NCBI GenBank assembly: GCA_003151595.1
Contig: PLXW01000008.1
Span: 5,887 to 69,200 of the forward strand
Direction of reading: 5' to 3'
Origin: Myxococcales bacterium
GTDB lineage: Bacteria > Myxococcota > Polyangia > Polyangiales > Polyangiaceae
Length of the DNA: 63,314 nucleotides
The position numbers and the translations under genes were made by a program. Shown here one piece after another: positions 19,353-28,632 of the stretch. The notes under the pieces are model-generated. The model saw nothing but the letters and a program-made list of their open reading frames with translations. It had not been told where the DNA came from and ran no database searches. Position 1 is the stretch's first letter. Every line of letters starts with the position of its first letter.

Positions 19353-19397
19353 GGGACGCAGAGGCGATTCGCCCGAGCGTCCCGCGCCTTCCGCGGG
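19353..19397 (+). terminator. Two overlapping GC hairpins after top6A
   Basis: GGGACGC (19353-19359) pairs with GCGTCCC (19377-19383), and CCCGCG (19381-19386) pairs with CGCGGG (19392-19397). The stems share bases 19381-19383, so they exclude one another. No U-tract follows, so an intrinsic terminator is only possible. Confidence 0.3.
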
Positions 19398-19522
19398 AGA
19401 TGCGATCGTTTGTCCTAGCGCGACGGGCTTAGCGATGCGCGCATTCGCGGCCCCGAGCGGGTTTCTCGCGCACTAGCGTAGGGCGGGTGTTGGTCCGAGG
19501 GTTGCTTGGCGAGGCCGGTCAC

Positions 19523-20728
19523 ATGAAGCGTGGTTCAGTTCGTTCGGGTCTCGTGATCGCGCATGTCGCGTTTGCCGCGTTCGCGGTGGCGGGCGTCGCG
19601 GGCGTGAGCGGCTGCCATCGCGAGCAGGCGCAAGCGGCGGCACCCACGTCAGATGCGCCGGCGGGGCAGGCGTGGCTCACGCAGCAGCAGGTTTCGGAAG
19701 CGCACATCGTCGTTACGCCGGTCGACGAGCAGGACGTCGACGACACGATCCTCTCCAGCGGCCGCGTGACGTTCGACGATCAGCGCGTGGCGCACGTCTT
19801 CTCGCCGGTTACGGGGCGCGTCGCGCGGATCACCGCGAGCCTCGGCGCGCGGATCGAGAAGGGGCAGCCGCTGGCGGTCATCGTATCGCCCGACATCGGA
19901 CAGGCGTCGAGCGATCTCGGAAAGGCCGAAGCCGACCTCATCGCCGCGCAGCACGACTTCACGCGGAAGAAGGATCTGTTCGAGTCGCACGCCGCATCGC
20001 AGGCCGACTACGAGAGCGCCGAAGACAACTTCCGCAAGGCAAAGGCCGAGAAGGAGCGCGCGTACCAGAAGGCGTTCCTGCTCCGCACGGGGTCGGTCGA
20101 CACCGTCTCGCAGGGGTACACGCTCACGTCGCCCATCGAGGGCGAGCTGATCGCGCGCAACGTGAACCCGGGCATCGAAGTGCAAGGGCAATATGGCGGC
20201 GGGCAGGCCGTGGAGCTGTTCACCGTCGGCGAGCTCGATCACGTCTGGGTGCTGGCCGACGTGTACGAGATGGATCTCGCGCGTGTGAAGGTCGGCGCGA
20301 AGGTCATCGTGAAGGTCGTCGCGTATCCGGCGCGCACGTTCGACGGGCGCGTGGACTGGGTGTCGGGCGCGCTCGATCCATCGACGCGAACGGCGAAGGT
20401 CCGTTGCACGTTCACCAACCCTCTCACCGACGACGTCGACGGCACGACGACGCGCATGCTCAAGCCCGAGATGTACGCGACGGTGACGATCTCGGTCGAA
20501 GAGAAGAAGGCGCTCGCGCTCCCCAAAGGGGCCGTCCTTCGCCTCGGCGATCAGACCGTGGTCTTCGTTCAGACCGGGACGACGCCCGACGGCCGCCTGA
20601 AGTTCGAACGAGCCCCCGTGCAGGTCGACGAAGGGGAGGGGGGGCAGTGGCTCACCGTCGAGCACGGGATCGACAAGGGGGCGAAGGTCGTCACGGCAGG
20701 CGCGATTCTGCTGGCGGGAATGATCTAG
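19523..20728 (+). CDS. Efflux RND periplasmic adaptor (CzcB/HlyD family) lipoprotein
   Basis: The protein has 401 residues. A signal sequence ends in a lipobox (GVAGVSGCHRE). The membrane-fusion architecture follows: a barrel-sandwich half-motif (VFSPVTGRVARITASLGARIEKGQPLAVI), a coiled-coil hairpin (about 110-170, rich in Lys/Glu/Ala), the second lipoyl half (GYTLTSPIEGELIARNVNPG) and a beta-barrel domain. Such adaptors bridge an inner-membrane RND pump and an outer-membrane channel, often for metal ions. The start at ATG 19523 has GAGG upstream; the longer reading frame from 19487 adds 12 residues before the signal peptide. Neither pump nor channel gene is adjacent, so the partner must be encoded elsewhere. 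Confidence 0.83.
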   Translation: MKRGSVRSGLVIAHVAFAAFAVAGVAGVSGCHREQAQAAAPTSDAPAGQAWLTQQQVSEAHIVVTPVDEQDVDDTILSSGRVTFDDQRVAHVFSPVTGRVARITASLGARIEKGQPLAVIVSPDIGQASSDLGKAEADLIAAQHDFTRKKDLFESHAASQADYESAEDNFRKAKAEKERAYQKAFLLRTGSVDTVSQGYTLTSPIEGELIARNVNPGIEVQGQYGGGQAVELFTVGELDHVWVLADVYEMDLARVKVGAKVIVKVVAYPARTFDGRVDWVSGALDPSTRTAKVRCTFTNPLTDDVDGTTTRMLKPEMYATVTISVEEKKALALPKGAVLRLGDQTVVFVQTGTTPDGRLKFERAPVQVDEGEGGQWLTVEHGIDKGAKVVTAGAILLAGMI

Positions 20729-20758
20729 GCGCGGGAACCGTCGACGCCGGCGCGCGGC

Positions 20759-20768
20759 TGACTATGCT
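20759..20768 (+). promoter_or_regulatory. Putative -10 element before accC (TGAC-TATGCT)
   Basis: TATGCT at 20763-20768 is preceded by TGAC and lies 9 bases before the ATG at 20778, so the transcript would be nearly leaderless. The same TGACTAT string precedes the genes at 3019 and 41964. Confidence 0.35.
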
Positions 20769-20777
20769 GCGCGCGCC

Positions 20778-22199
20778 ATGAGCATCCAGACCTCGAACAA
20801 GCCCACGTTCAAGAAAGTCCTCGTCGCCAACCGCGGCGAGATCGCGCGGCGCGTGATGCGCACGTGCAAGCGGCTCGGCGTGAAGACCGTCGCCGTCTAC
20901 TCCGAGGCGGACAAGGACGCGCCGCACGTGAGCGACGCCGACGAGAGCGTGGCCATCGGGCCGGCGGTCGCGAAGGAATCGTACCTGAACGTGGACGCGA
21001 TCCTCGGCGCGATCCGCGCGACGGGCGCTGACGCCGTGCATCCCGGGTACGGGTTCCTCAGCGAGAAGAGCGGGTTCGCGCGCGCGGTCGCCGAGGCGGG
21101 CGTGACGTTCATCGGCCCCTCGCCCGACACGCTCGACGCCTTCGGCGACAAGATGAAAGCGCGTCACGTCGCGCTGTCTGCCGGAACGCAGCCCGTGCCG
21201 GGGACGAACGAGCCGATCGCGATCGACACGCCTGAAGGAATCGAGCACGCCAAGAAGATCGCGGGCGAGGTCGGCTATCCGGTCGTCGTCAAAGCGGTTG
21301 GCGGCGGCGGCGGGATCGGGATGCAGGTCGTCCAGGAGGAAGCCGGGATGGAGCGCGCGCTGAAGAGCTGCTCCGATCGCGGCAAGGCCTCGTTCGCCGA
21401 CGCGCGCGTCTACCTGGAGCGCTACGTCTCGAAGCCGCGCCACATCGAGGTGCAGGTCTTCTGCGATACGCACGGCAACTCGTACGCGCTCGGCGAGCGC
21501 GAGTGCAGCGTGCAGCGGCGTCACCAGAAGATCGTCGAGGAGTCGCCGTCACCGGCGTCGTTCTTCGCCGGCGAAGAAGGGGAGAAGCGGCGGCGTGATC
21601 TGTGGGATGCGGCGCTGCGCGTGGTGAAGAAGGTCGGGTACGTCGGCGCGGGGACGTGCGAGTTCATCGCCGACGCGAACGGCGATCTGTTCTTCTTGGA
21701 GGTGAACGCGCGCCTTCAGGTCGAGCACCCCGTGACCGAGATGGTGACGGGGCTCGACCTCGTGGAGCTTCAGCTTCGCGTGGCGGCGGGCGAGGCGCTG
21801 CCGGACTTGTCTCGTATCGCGCGCACGGGTCATGCGATCGAAGCGCGCGTCTACGCCGAAGACCCGAGCAAAGGGTTCATCCCGAAGCCGGGCGCGATCG
21901 ACGATCTCGTGTGGGCCGGCGGCGCGGATGAGGTGCAGTCGCGCGCGCTCCGGATCGAGTCGGGCGTGCGGGCGGGGAACAAGGTGACGCCGTTCTACGA
22001 CCCGATGATCGCCAAGGTCGTGGCGTGGGGCGAGACGCGCGACGCGGCGATCGCCGAGCTCGATCGCGCGATCGCAGGGACGCGCGTGGCGCCCTGCGTG
22101 ACGAACCTCGAGTTCCTGCGAAAGCTCCTGGCGAGCGACGAGTTCCGGGCCGGCGCGTACGACACGAAGTTCGCCGAGGTGCTGGCGAAGCGCCCCTGA
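20778..22199 (+). CDS. accC: Biotin carboxylase (acetyl-/acyl-CoA carboxylase subunit)
   Basis: The protein has 473 residues. It has the N-terminal biotin-carboxylase domain (KVLVANRGEIARRVMRTCKRLG), HPGYGFLSE, the ATP-grasp Gly-rich loop VGGGGGIGM, the substrate loop YVSKPRHIEVQVFCD and the catalytic segment EVNARLQVEHPVTEM. It uses ATP and bicarbonate to carboxylate biotin on a carrier protein. There is no C-terminal biotinyl domain, so it needs a separate BCCP; none is adjacent. It is slightly longer than E. coli AccC (449). It could serve an acetyl-, propionyl- or methylcrotonyl-CoA carboxylase. The SNF2 helicase gene follows 9 bases later. Confidence 0.92.
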   Translation: MSIQTSNKPTFKKVLVANRGEIARRVMRTCKRLGVKTVAVYSEADKDAPHVSDADESVAIGPAVAKESYLNVDAILGAIRATGADAVHPGYGFLSEKSGFARAVAEAGVTFIGPSPDTLDAFGDKMKARHVALSAGTQPVPGTNEPIAIDTPEGIEHAKKIAGEVGYPVVVKAVGGGGGIGMQVVQEEAGMERALKSCSDRGKASFADARVYLERYVSKPRHIEVQVFCDTHGNSYALGERECSVQRRHQKIVEESPSPASFFAGEEGEKRRRDLWDAALRVVKKVGYVGAGTCEFIADANGDLFFLEVNARLQVEHPVTEMVTGLDLVELQLRVAAGEALPDLSRIARTGHAIEARVYAEDPSKGFIPKPGAIDDLVWAGGADEVQSRALRIESGVRAGNKVTPFYDPMIAKVVAWGETRDAAIAELDRAIAGTRVAPCVTNLEFLRKLLASDEFRAGAYDTKFAEVLAKRP

Positions 22200-22208
22200 T
22201 CAAGCGCG

Positions 22209-25046
22209 ATGGCGAAGGCAGCTTCACTGAAGGGAGCGCCCACGTGGCGGCGTGTCCTCGCGGCCGCAGCGTCGCGCGAGAAGGACGGGCGCCGCGCGTT
22301 CCGTCAGACGCTTCGTTACGACCTCGACGTGACGCATGCGCTGCGCGGCGGGCTACTCGTGGTTCACGTGCGGTCCGTGACCGGGGAAGGGGAGCACATC
22401 TACACGGCGTCGCCGTATCTCTCGTATCCCTTCGCGTCGCACGTCGATCGCGAGGATGCGCTGTTGATCGCGCTCCTCGACGGCGCGCGCCCGCAGGCTC
22501 CATCGCCGGGCGCGCGCTTCGGGGGCATCGAGCCGGTCTTCGCCGTGCCGAACGCGATGGCGGCGGAGGTCCTCGCGCGCCTGGCCGAGACCGGTCGCGC
22601 GCACATGGCTCTCCCCGGTGGCGCGACCGACAAGAGCGCACCGGCGATTGCGTGGGATGAGGACGAGTACGTGCTGGTGCTCGACATGCAGATGAACCAG
22701 GCGGGCGTGATGTCGGTCGTGCCGGTGCTGGAGCGCGCCACCACGCGAACGCCGATCGATGCGCCTATCCTGCTGTTCGAAGGGGCAGCGCTCTTTCGCG
22801 AGCGCGTGGCCGCGTACGACGACGCCGGGCAGCCGGAGTGGGCCGAGGCTGCGAGGGCCAAGCAGAACTTGGCCCTGTGGGAGGCCGATCTCGCGCCGCT
22901 CCTGGAAGAGATGCATACGCTGGAGCGGGCGCCGCGCGTCGAGCTGCCGGCGGAGCGCGCGTTCGTTCGCGTCACCATGACGCCGCGTCCGTACGCGATC
23001 CTCCGGACGCGCGCGGTGCGCGGAGTGACCGTGGAGGTGGGGCTCGACTACGAAGGGCATCGCGTTCACGCGCACGACTTCGGTCACGCGCTCATCGATC
23101 GCCTCGGCCGACGGATCATCGTGCGCGACGAGCCCGCGGAGTGGCGCGCCGTCGCCGTGATGGAAGCGCGCGGCGCGACGCCCGTATCGGGACGCTTCCG
23201 GATCGCGAAGCGCGAGCTGATGGAGACGGCGCGTGCGCTGCTTCAACTCGGGTGGCGGGTCGAGATCGACGGGCGCGTGCATCGACGCGCGACGACCTTC
23301 TCGCTCGGCGTCGCGACCGGGATCGACTGGCTCGACGTGACCGTGCGCGCGGATTTCGACGGCGCGCCGCTCGCGCTCCCCGAGATGCTGGCCGCGATCC
23401 GACAGCAGCGCCGCTCGGTCGCGCTGGCCGACGGTTCGATCGGAGAGATCCCCGAAGAGTGGATCGAGCGACTCCAACGCTGGAGCGCGCTGGCCGAGCC
23501 CACGCGCGACACGCTGCGCTTCATGAAGGCGCAGGCAGGCTTCGTGGCGGCGCTCGCCGAAGGGGACGCCGGAGTCGCGATGGACGCGGCGTTCGAGCGC
23601 GCCCGCCAGGAGCTACGCGCCTTCGACGGCGTCGAGCCGATCGATCCGCCGTCGACCTTTCACGGCACGCTGCGCGAGTACCAGCGCCGCGCGCTCGGCT
23701 GGTTCGCGTACCTGCGTCGCTTCGGGTTCGGCGGGTGCCTCGCCGATGACATGGGGCTCGGCAAGACGGTGCAGGTGCTGGCGATGCTCGAAGGGCGACG
23801 CACGGAGGTGCGAAGCGAACGCCGGCCGTCGCTGGTCGTCGCGCCGCGATCGGTCCTCTACAACTGGGCCAGCGAAGCCGCGCGCTTCGCCCCCGAGCTG
23901 CGCGTGCATGTCCACGACGGCGCGAACCGCGACGCCGATCGCGCGGCCGAGCACGACGTTGTGCTGACGACGTACGGTCTCCTCCGGCGCGATGCGGTGG
24001 CGCTCGCGCGCGTTCCTTTCGACTACGTGGTGCTCGACGAAGCGCAGGCCATCAAGACGACGCGAAGCGCGGCGGCGAAGGCGGCCCGGTCGCTCGTGGC
24101 CTCGCACAAGATCGCCCTCACCGGCACGCCGATCGAGAACCACCTGGGCGAACTCGCCTCGCTCCTCGAATTCCTGAACCCCGGCGTCCTCGGCGCGTCA
24201 CCTTCGCTCGCGCGCCTCGCGCCGGGCGAGCGCGCGCTCGACGAGGAGGCCCGCTGTCTCCTCGCGCGCGGCGTGCGCCCGTTCTTTCTCCGACGGACCA
24301 AGCAGCAGGTCGCGCCCGAGCTCCCGGCACGCGTGGAGCAAACGATCTACTGCGAGCTCGATCCCGAGCACCGCCGTCACTACGACGAGCTTCGCGATCA
24401 CTACCGCGTCTCGCTCGCGCGGCGCATCGAGCGCGAAGGGTGGGGGAAGTCCACGGTCCAGGTCTTGGAAGCGCTCCTTCGCCTGCGTCAGCTCGCGTGT
24501 CATCCGGGGCTCGTCGACCGGGGCCGGCGCGATGAAGGGAGCGCGAAGCTGGAGGCGCTCATGGAGCACCTGACGAGCGCGCGCGCCGAAGGGCACAAGG
24601 CGCTGGTCTTCTCGCAGTTCACGAGCCTCCTGGCGATCGTGCGCGCGCGTCTCGATGCGGCCGGCGTGGCGTACGAGTACCTCGACGGCGCCACGAAGGA
24701 CCGCGCCGCTCGCGTGGAACGCTTTCAGAGCGACGCCGAGTGCTCCGTGTTCCTCCTGAGCCTCAAGGCCGGCGGTGTGGGGCTCAACCTGCCGGCGGCG
24801 GACTACGTGTTCCTGCTCGACCCGTGGTGGAACCCGGCGAGCGAAGCGCAGGCGATCGATCGCGCGCACCGCATCGGGCAGACGCGGACGGTGTTCGCGT
24901 ATCGCTTGCTCGCGCGCGGGACGATCGAAGAGAAAGTGGAGGCGCTGCAGCGAAGGAAGCGCGAGCTGTCGGACGCGTTCTTCGGCGAGGGGGGCGCGGC
25001 GCTCGTGGGGATCACTCGCGAGGACCTGGAAGAGCTGCTGGGGTGA
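22209..25046 (+). CDS. SNF2-family DNA helicase/ATPase
   Basis: The protein has 945 residues. The N-terminal ~470 residues show no domain I recognise and contain no zinc cluster. The two RecA-like lobes follow, with motif I DDMGLGKTVQVL, motif II VLDEAQAIK, motif III LTGTPIENHLGEL, the lobe-2 segment KALVFSQFTSLL and motif VI AQAIDRAHRIGQTR. The tail RRKRELSDAFFGEGG is typical of bacterial SNF2 proteins. These translocate on DNA and remodel protein-DNA complexes or RNA polymerase. It may be co-transcribed with accC (9-base gap). Its 3' end overlaps a convergent gene by 35 bases. Confidence 0.9.
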   Translation: MAKAASLKGAPTWRRVLAAAASREKDGRRAFRQTLRYDLDVTHALRGGLLVVHVRSVTGEGEHIYTASPYLSYPFASHVDREDALLIALLDGARPQAPSPGARFGGIEPVFAVPNAMAAEVLARLAETGRAHMALPGGATDKSAPAIAWDEDEYVLVLDMQMNQAGVMSVVPVLERATTRTPIDAPILLFEGAALFRERVAAYDDAGQPEWAEAARAKQNLALWEADLAPLLEEMHTLERAPRVELPAERAFVRVTMTPRPYAILRTRAVRGVTVEVGLDYEGHRVHAHDFGHALIDRLGRRIIVRDEPAEWRAVAVMEARGATPVSGRFRIAKRELMETARALLQLGWRVEIDGRVHRRATTFSLGVATGIDWLDVTVRADFDGAPLALPEMLAAIRQQRRSVALADGSIGEIPEEWIERLQRWSALAEPTRDTLRFMKAQAGFVAALAEGDAGVAMDAAFERARQELRAFDGVEPIDPPSTFHGTLREYQRRALGWFAYLRRFGFGGCLADDMGLGKTVQVLAMLEGRRTEVRSERRPSLVVAPRSVLYNWASEAARFAPELRVHVHDGANRDADRAAEHDVVLTTYGLLRRDAVALARVPFDYVVLDEAQAIKTTRSAAAKAARSLVASHKIALTGTPIENHLGELASLLEFLNPGVLGASPSLARLAPGERALDEEARCLLARGVRPFFLRRTKQQVAPELPARVEQTIYCELDPEHRRHYDELRDHYRVSLARRIEREGWGKSTVQVLEALLRLRQLACHPGLVDRGRRDEGSAKLEALMEHLTSARAEGHKALVFSQFTSLLAIVRARLDAAGVAYEYLDGATKDRAARVERFQSDAECSVFLLSLKAGGVGLNLPAADYVFLLDPWWNPASEAQAIDRAHRIGQTRTVFAYRLLARGTIEEKVEALQRRKRELSDAFFGEGGAALVGITREDLEELLG

Positions 25047-26496
25047 GCTCGAGGAGAACCCACTCGCCGCTCGCCGCCGTCGTTCGCCATCTCGCGTCCA
25101 GCCGCGCGCGCAGTGCTCCAGTGACTCTCGTGATCACGTGCGTCGTGTGGTACCGACTCAGCGCCGCGGCGACGTCGCCGACACCCTGCGCGATCTCGAC
25201 ACCGGCGAGGGCGACGTCGGGCGCGTAGCCGTCGGCGCGCGGATCGAAGAACACGCGAACGCCGCGCGGGGCCGCGAGCCAGAGGACGAGCCCGTCGCTC
25301 GCGTACGGCGCGTGAACGCGCGCGCCGTCGGGGAGCGCGCGCGTGAGCATCGCGAACGAAGGGCCGCCCAGCCACTCGCCGAGCCACTCCTCACGCGTAC
25401 GGCGCGACGCCACGATCGCGAACGCGATCAGCGCGAGGACGAGAGGCGGAAGGACGATCCATCGCACGGGACGCGCTCGTTCGGCCGGCACGGAGGTCGC
25501 GTCGCGTGCCGGAGGCCAGAGCGAGTCGACGACCGGCGCGAGGATCACCGCGCTCAGAAAACCGAATTGCTCGACATGCCGAACGTGAAGAGCGGCGAGC
25601 GCGGCGAGTGCGACGGCGAAGAGCCCGCGAACGACGTGCTCTCGTCGCGTGAGCCCGGCGAGGGCGAGCGCGAGGATCAGCGCCGCGCCGATCCATTCGG
25701 GAGGACCGAGGATCGTGCGATCGCGCCAGACGGGCGCGAACTCGCTGACGAGCGTGTGCGACGCGCTGATCGCGCCGCCCGAGTCGCCAAACAGGTGGTG
25801 AAAGACGAAGGTGTGCAACGTCGCGCCGTACGGATTCGCGAACGTCGCCGCCGCCGCGCCGACGATCGCGAGCGCGCGAAGCCGGAGCGTCTTGCGATCG
25901 CCCGCCCACCACGCCTGGCATGCACCTCCAACCAGGATCGCGACCCCGAGGGGAAAGCTCCCGTGCATGTTCGCCCAGAGCCACACGAGCCCTACGCACG
26001 TCGCGGCGCGCCGCGGGCCGAACCGCTTGCCGAACGCGAGCTGCGCGAGCACGACCGCGAGCAAGAGCGAGATCGCGAGCGGGCGCGCCGAGAGGAGCCG
26101 CTTCGCGAACGCCAGCGTGGCCAGCGAGAGGACCGCGCCGGCGACGAGGTTCTTCCGAGCGAGCGTCGCGCGGAAGGCCGCGGCGTACGTCGCGGCCAGG
26201 ACGAGGAGCGCGTCGACGGCGAAGAACGCCGGACCGAACTGCGTGAGACCCATCCACGAGATGACGCACGGAACCCATTCGTGGGTGATCCACGGGCGGT
26301 GCGGATCGGTGAAAGAATAGAAGTTCTCGCGAATGAATTCTCCGTGAGAGATCCAGTCGCGGCCAATCGTCGCGAGCGACCACACGTCCGGGTCGTCGAC
26401 GCGCGATGTGGCCGTCGCCAGCATCGGGACGAGGAGCGCGGTGGCGAGGGCGATCGCGACGCCGCGTGGCTCACGGAGAGGACGGAGAGGGTTCAT
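25012..26496 (-). CDS. Polytopic membrane protein of unknown function (GT-C-like topology)
   Basis: The protein has 494 residues. A first transmembrane helix is followed by an acidic-rich loop (SRVDDPDVWSLATIGRDW) and many further hydrophobic helices to about residue 375. A soluble C-terminal region follows, with APYASDGLVLWLAAPRGVRVFFDPR. The overall shape and the loop with Asp pairs after the first helix resemble GT-C glycosyltransferases or mannosyltransferase-like membrane proteins, but no motif proves this. It is the last gene of the six-gene minus-strand unit, 7 bases after the flavoenzyme gene, and overlaps the SNF2 gene tail to tail by 35 bases. Confidence 0.7.
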   Translation of the reverse strand: MNPLRPLREPRGVAIALATALLVPMLATATSRVDDPDVWSLATIGRDWISHGEFIRENFYSFTDPHRPWITHEWVPCVISWMGLTQFGPAFFAVDALLVLAATYAAAFRATLARKNLVAGAVLSLATLAFAKRLLSARPLAISLLLAVVLAQLAFGKRFGPRRAATCVGLVWLWANMHGSFPLGVAILVGGACQAWWAGDRKTLRLRALAIVGAAAATFANPYGATLHTFVFHHLFGDSGGAISASHTLVSEFAPVWRDRTILGPPEWIGAALILALALAGLTRREHVVRGLFAVALAALAALHVRHVEQFGFLSAVILAPVVDSLWPPARDATSVPAERARPVRWIVLPPLVLALIAFAIVASRRTREEWLGEWLGGPSFAMLTRALPDGARVHAPYASDGLVLWLAAPRGVRVFFDPRADGYAPDVALAGVEIAQGVGDVAAALSRYHTTHVITRVTGALRARLDARWRTTAASGEWVLLELTPAALPGPRE

Positions 26497-26503
26497 CGCA
26501 TCC

Positions 26504-27646
26504 TCACGCCCGCGCTGCGAACCTCCCGGGGTCGAACATCGCGAGGTCGAAGCGGCTCTCTTCGTCGACCGTGAGCTCCGCCGCGATCTCGCCGATCACC
26601 GACGCTGCCTTGTAGCCGTGCCCGGAGAACCCCCCGAGGAGGACCACTTCCGGATGCGCTACCACTCTCCCCACGACGTAATGCTGATCCGGCGTGCACG
26701 TGTACATGCACACGCGCGATCGCAACACGGGCCCGGTCACTGACGGAAGGTGCGCGCGTAGGTACTCGCGCACCGTCTCTTCGTCTTCGGCGCGTAGCGT
26801 TCGATCGAGGGCGTCGGGCGTCGTCTCCGAGCCGCCGTGGTGCCGGCAAATCTTCAACGCGTCGTCCGTGGGGATCGCGTAGTACGCGCGGTCGCCCGTG
26901 AAGTGTACGAACGCCGCAAGATCGCCTGCGGGCCGCGGGAACCACAGCTGCACCTGGCGCTCGACGACCAGTGGAAGGCCGCGCGCGATCTCGCGCAGCG
27001 ACGGAGACGTCGCCAGCCACGGACCCACGGCCACCACGATCTTCGGCGCGCATATCTCCTCGCCGCTCGCCAGCGTCGCCCGCACGTCGCCCTCGTCGAT
27101 ACGAACGTCGATCACGGTCGCGCGTGTTCGAAGCTCCGCGCCGAGCGCCGTCGCCCAGCGCGCGTGCGCGCGTGTGCAGGCTTCGACGTGCAAGTAGCCG
27201 GCGTCGTCCTCGAGCACGCCGACGTCCCCCGCGGCCGGAGCCATCGCCGGAAAGCGGGCGCGGATCTGGTCAGCGTCGAGCACGTGGTGGGGGAGTCGGT
27301 GCGAGGCAACGCTCTCTCGCACGCCGCGGATCGCCTCGTGCTCCGGCGGGCCCAGCGTCATGCATCCGGTGCGCACGAACAGCGCCTCGCCCGCTGTCTT
27401 CTCCAGCTCGCGCCACAGCACGTACGCACGCTCGAGCAGTGGCACGTAGCGCGGGTCTTCGAAGTACGCCTTGCGGATGACGCGCGTCTCGCCGACCGAG
27501 CTGCCGCGCGCGCTAGGGACGTCGTCCTGCTCGAGCCCGATCACGGCGAGCCCGCGCTTCGCCAGGTGCGCCGCAGCCGACGCTCCCATGCCGCCGAGCC
27601 CAAGGACGATCACGTCGCAGCGCGTGGTCGAAGCCATCGCGATCAC
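26504..27646 (-). CDS. Sarcosine oxidase-like FAD-dependent oxidoreductase
   Basis: The protein has about 380 residues. An N-terminal Rossmann motif reads VIVLGLGGMGASAAAHLAKRG. The MSOX-type substrate domain follows, and RVCMYTCTPDQHYV supplies the cysteine that in monomeric sarcosine oxidase binds FAD covalently. The C-terminal GGFSGHGYKAASVIGE is the second FAD-contacting motif. Relatives oxidise N-methyl amino acids or other secondary amines with O2, releasing H2O2 and an aldehyde. The start may be GTG 27646, overlapping the upstream stop as GTGA, or ATG 27637. It lies downstream of a 2-hydroxyacid dehydrogenase; a shared substrate pathway is only inferred. Confidence 0.83.
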   Translation of the reverse strand: MIAMASTTRCDVIVLGLGGMGASAAAHLAKRGLAVIGLEQDDVPSARGSSVGETRVIRKAYFEDPRYVPLLERAYVLWRELEKTAGEALFVRTGCMTLGPPEHEAIRGVRESVASHRLPHHVLDADQIRARFPAMAPAAGDVGVLEDDAGYLHVEACTRAHARWATALGAELRTRATVIDVRIDEGDVRATLASGEEICAPKIVVAVGPWLATSPSLREIARGLPLVVERQVQLWFPRPAGDLAAFVHFTGDRAYYAIPTDDALKICRHHGGSETTPDALDRTLRAEDEETVREYLRAHLPSVTGPVLRSRVCMYTCTPDQHYVVGRVVAHPEVVLLGGFSGHGYKAASVIGEIAAELTVDEESRFDLAMFDPGRFAARA

Positions 27647-28626
27647 GCTACCCGATTCGGCGCCTCTCGCCCTTCGAGCACCGCCACCGCGCCCTCGATC
27701 GCCATGTCCGCCATGGCGCGCCGCGTGGGACCGTCGGCGCTGCCGATGTGGGGCGTCATCACGACGTTCGACAGCGCCTGGAGACGCGGGCTCACGCGCG
27801 GCTCGTCGTGGAAGACGTCGAGCCCTGCGGCGGCGAGCGGGCCGCGCTCGAGCACCGTCGCCAGCGCGCCTTCATCGACGCATCCTCCACGCGCCGTGTT
27901 CACGAGGATGCTCCCCTTGCGCATCGACGCGAGTCGCGCGGCGCTCACGAGGCCGTGCGTCTCCGGCGTCAGCGGGCAGTGGAGCGACACGAAGTCGGAC
28001 GAGGCGAACAGCTCGTCGACGCTCAGCCACGTCGCCCCCAGCGCGCGCTCGAGCTCGGGCGCGAGGCGTCGCGTCTGCGCGTACGCGAGGTGCATTCCGA
28101 ACCCGCGCGCGCGTCGCGCCATTGCTTGCCCGATGCGTCCCATCCCCACGATGCCGAGCGACGCGCCGCTCACCCTCTTCCCGACGAGGAGTGACGGACC
28201 CCACCCCACGAAGTCGCCCGTGCGGATCATCCGATCCCCTTCGGCGATCCGCCGCGCGGCCGCGAGGAGCAGACCGAACGCGAGATCGGCGGTCGCTTCG
28301 GTGAGGACGCCCGGCGTGTTGGTGATCACGACGCCGCGCGCGCGGCAGGCTTCGAGGTCGATGTTGTCCGTTCCGACGGCGACGTTGGACACGACGCGAA
28401 CGCGCGGCGCGCGCGCCAGCAGCTCTGCGTCGATCCGATCGGTCAGCAGCGTCACGAGCGCTTCCCATTGGCTCGCGCCGTCGGCGAACGCCATGCCTAG
28501 CACCCCTTCACCGACCTCGCCCACGACGACGTCGGCGATCGCTTGCAGCCGCTTCACCGCTTCGCCGGGGAGCGGCGCGCTCACGAACGCGCGCGGCAGG
28601 GGCTTACCCGTTTCGGAGGCGTCCAC
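27643..28626 (-). CDS. D-2-hydroxyacid dehydrogenase (glyoxylate/hydroxypyruvate reductase-like)
   Basis: The protein has 327 residues. The NAD(P) fold has GMGRIGQAMARRARGFGM. The catalytic trio is visible as Arg in LVNTARGGCVDEGAL, Glu in VFHDEPRVSP and His in VVMTPHIGSADGPTR. The N-terminal VSNVAVGTDNIDLEACRARGVVITNTPG fits the glyoxylate/hydroxypyruvate reductase branch. The position after the first cofactor-binding Gly suggests mixed NADPH/NADH use, which cannot be fixed by eye. GTG 28626 is the start. It overlaps the flavoenzyme start by 4 bases (GTGA) and lies 6 bases after the M16 gene upstream. Confidence 0.88.
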   Translation of the reverse strand: MDASETGKPLPRAFVSAPLPGEAVKRLQAIADVVVGEVGEGVLGMAFADGASQWEALVTLLTDRIDAELLARAPRVRVVSNVAVGTDNIDLEACRARGVVITNTPGVLTEATADLAFGLLLAAARRIAEGDRMIRTGDFVGWGPSLLVGKRVSGASLGIVGMGRIGQAMARRARGFGMHLAYAQTRRLAPELERALGATWLSVDELFASSDFVSLHCPLTPETHGLVSAARLASMRKGSILVNTARGGCVDEGALATVLERGPLAAAGLDVFHDEPRVSPRLQALSNVVMTPHIGSADGPTRRAMADMAIEGAVAVLEGREAPNRVA

Positions 28627-28632
28627 GTCCCC

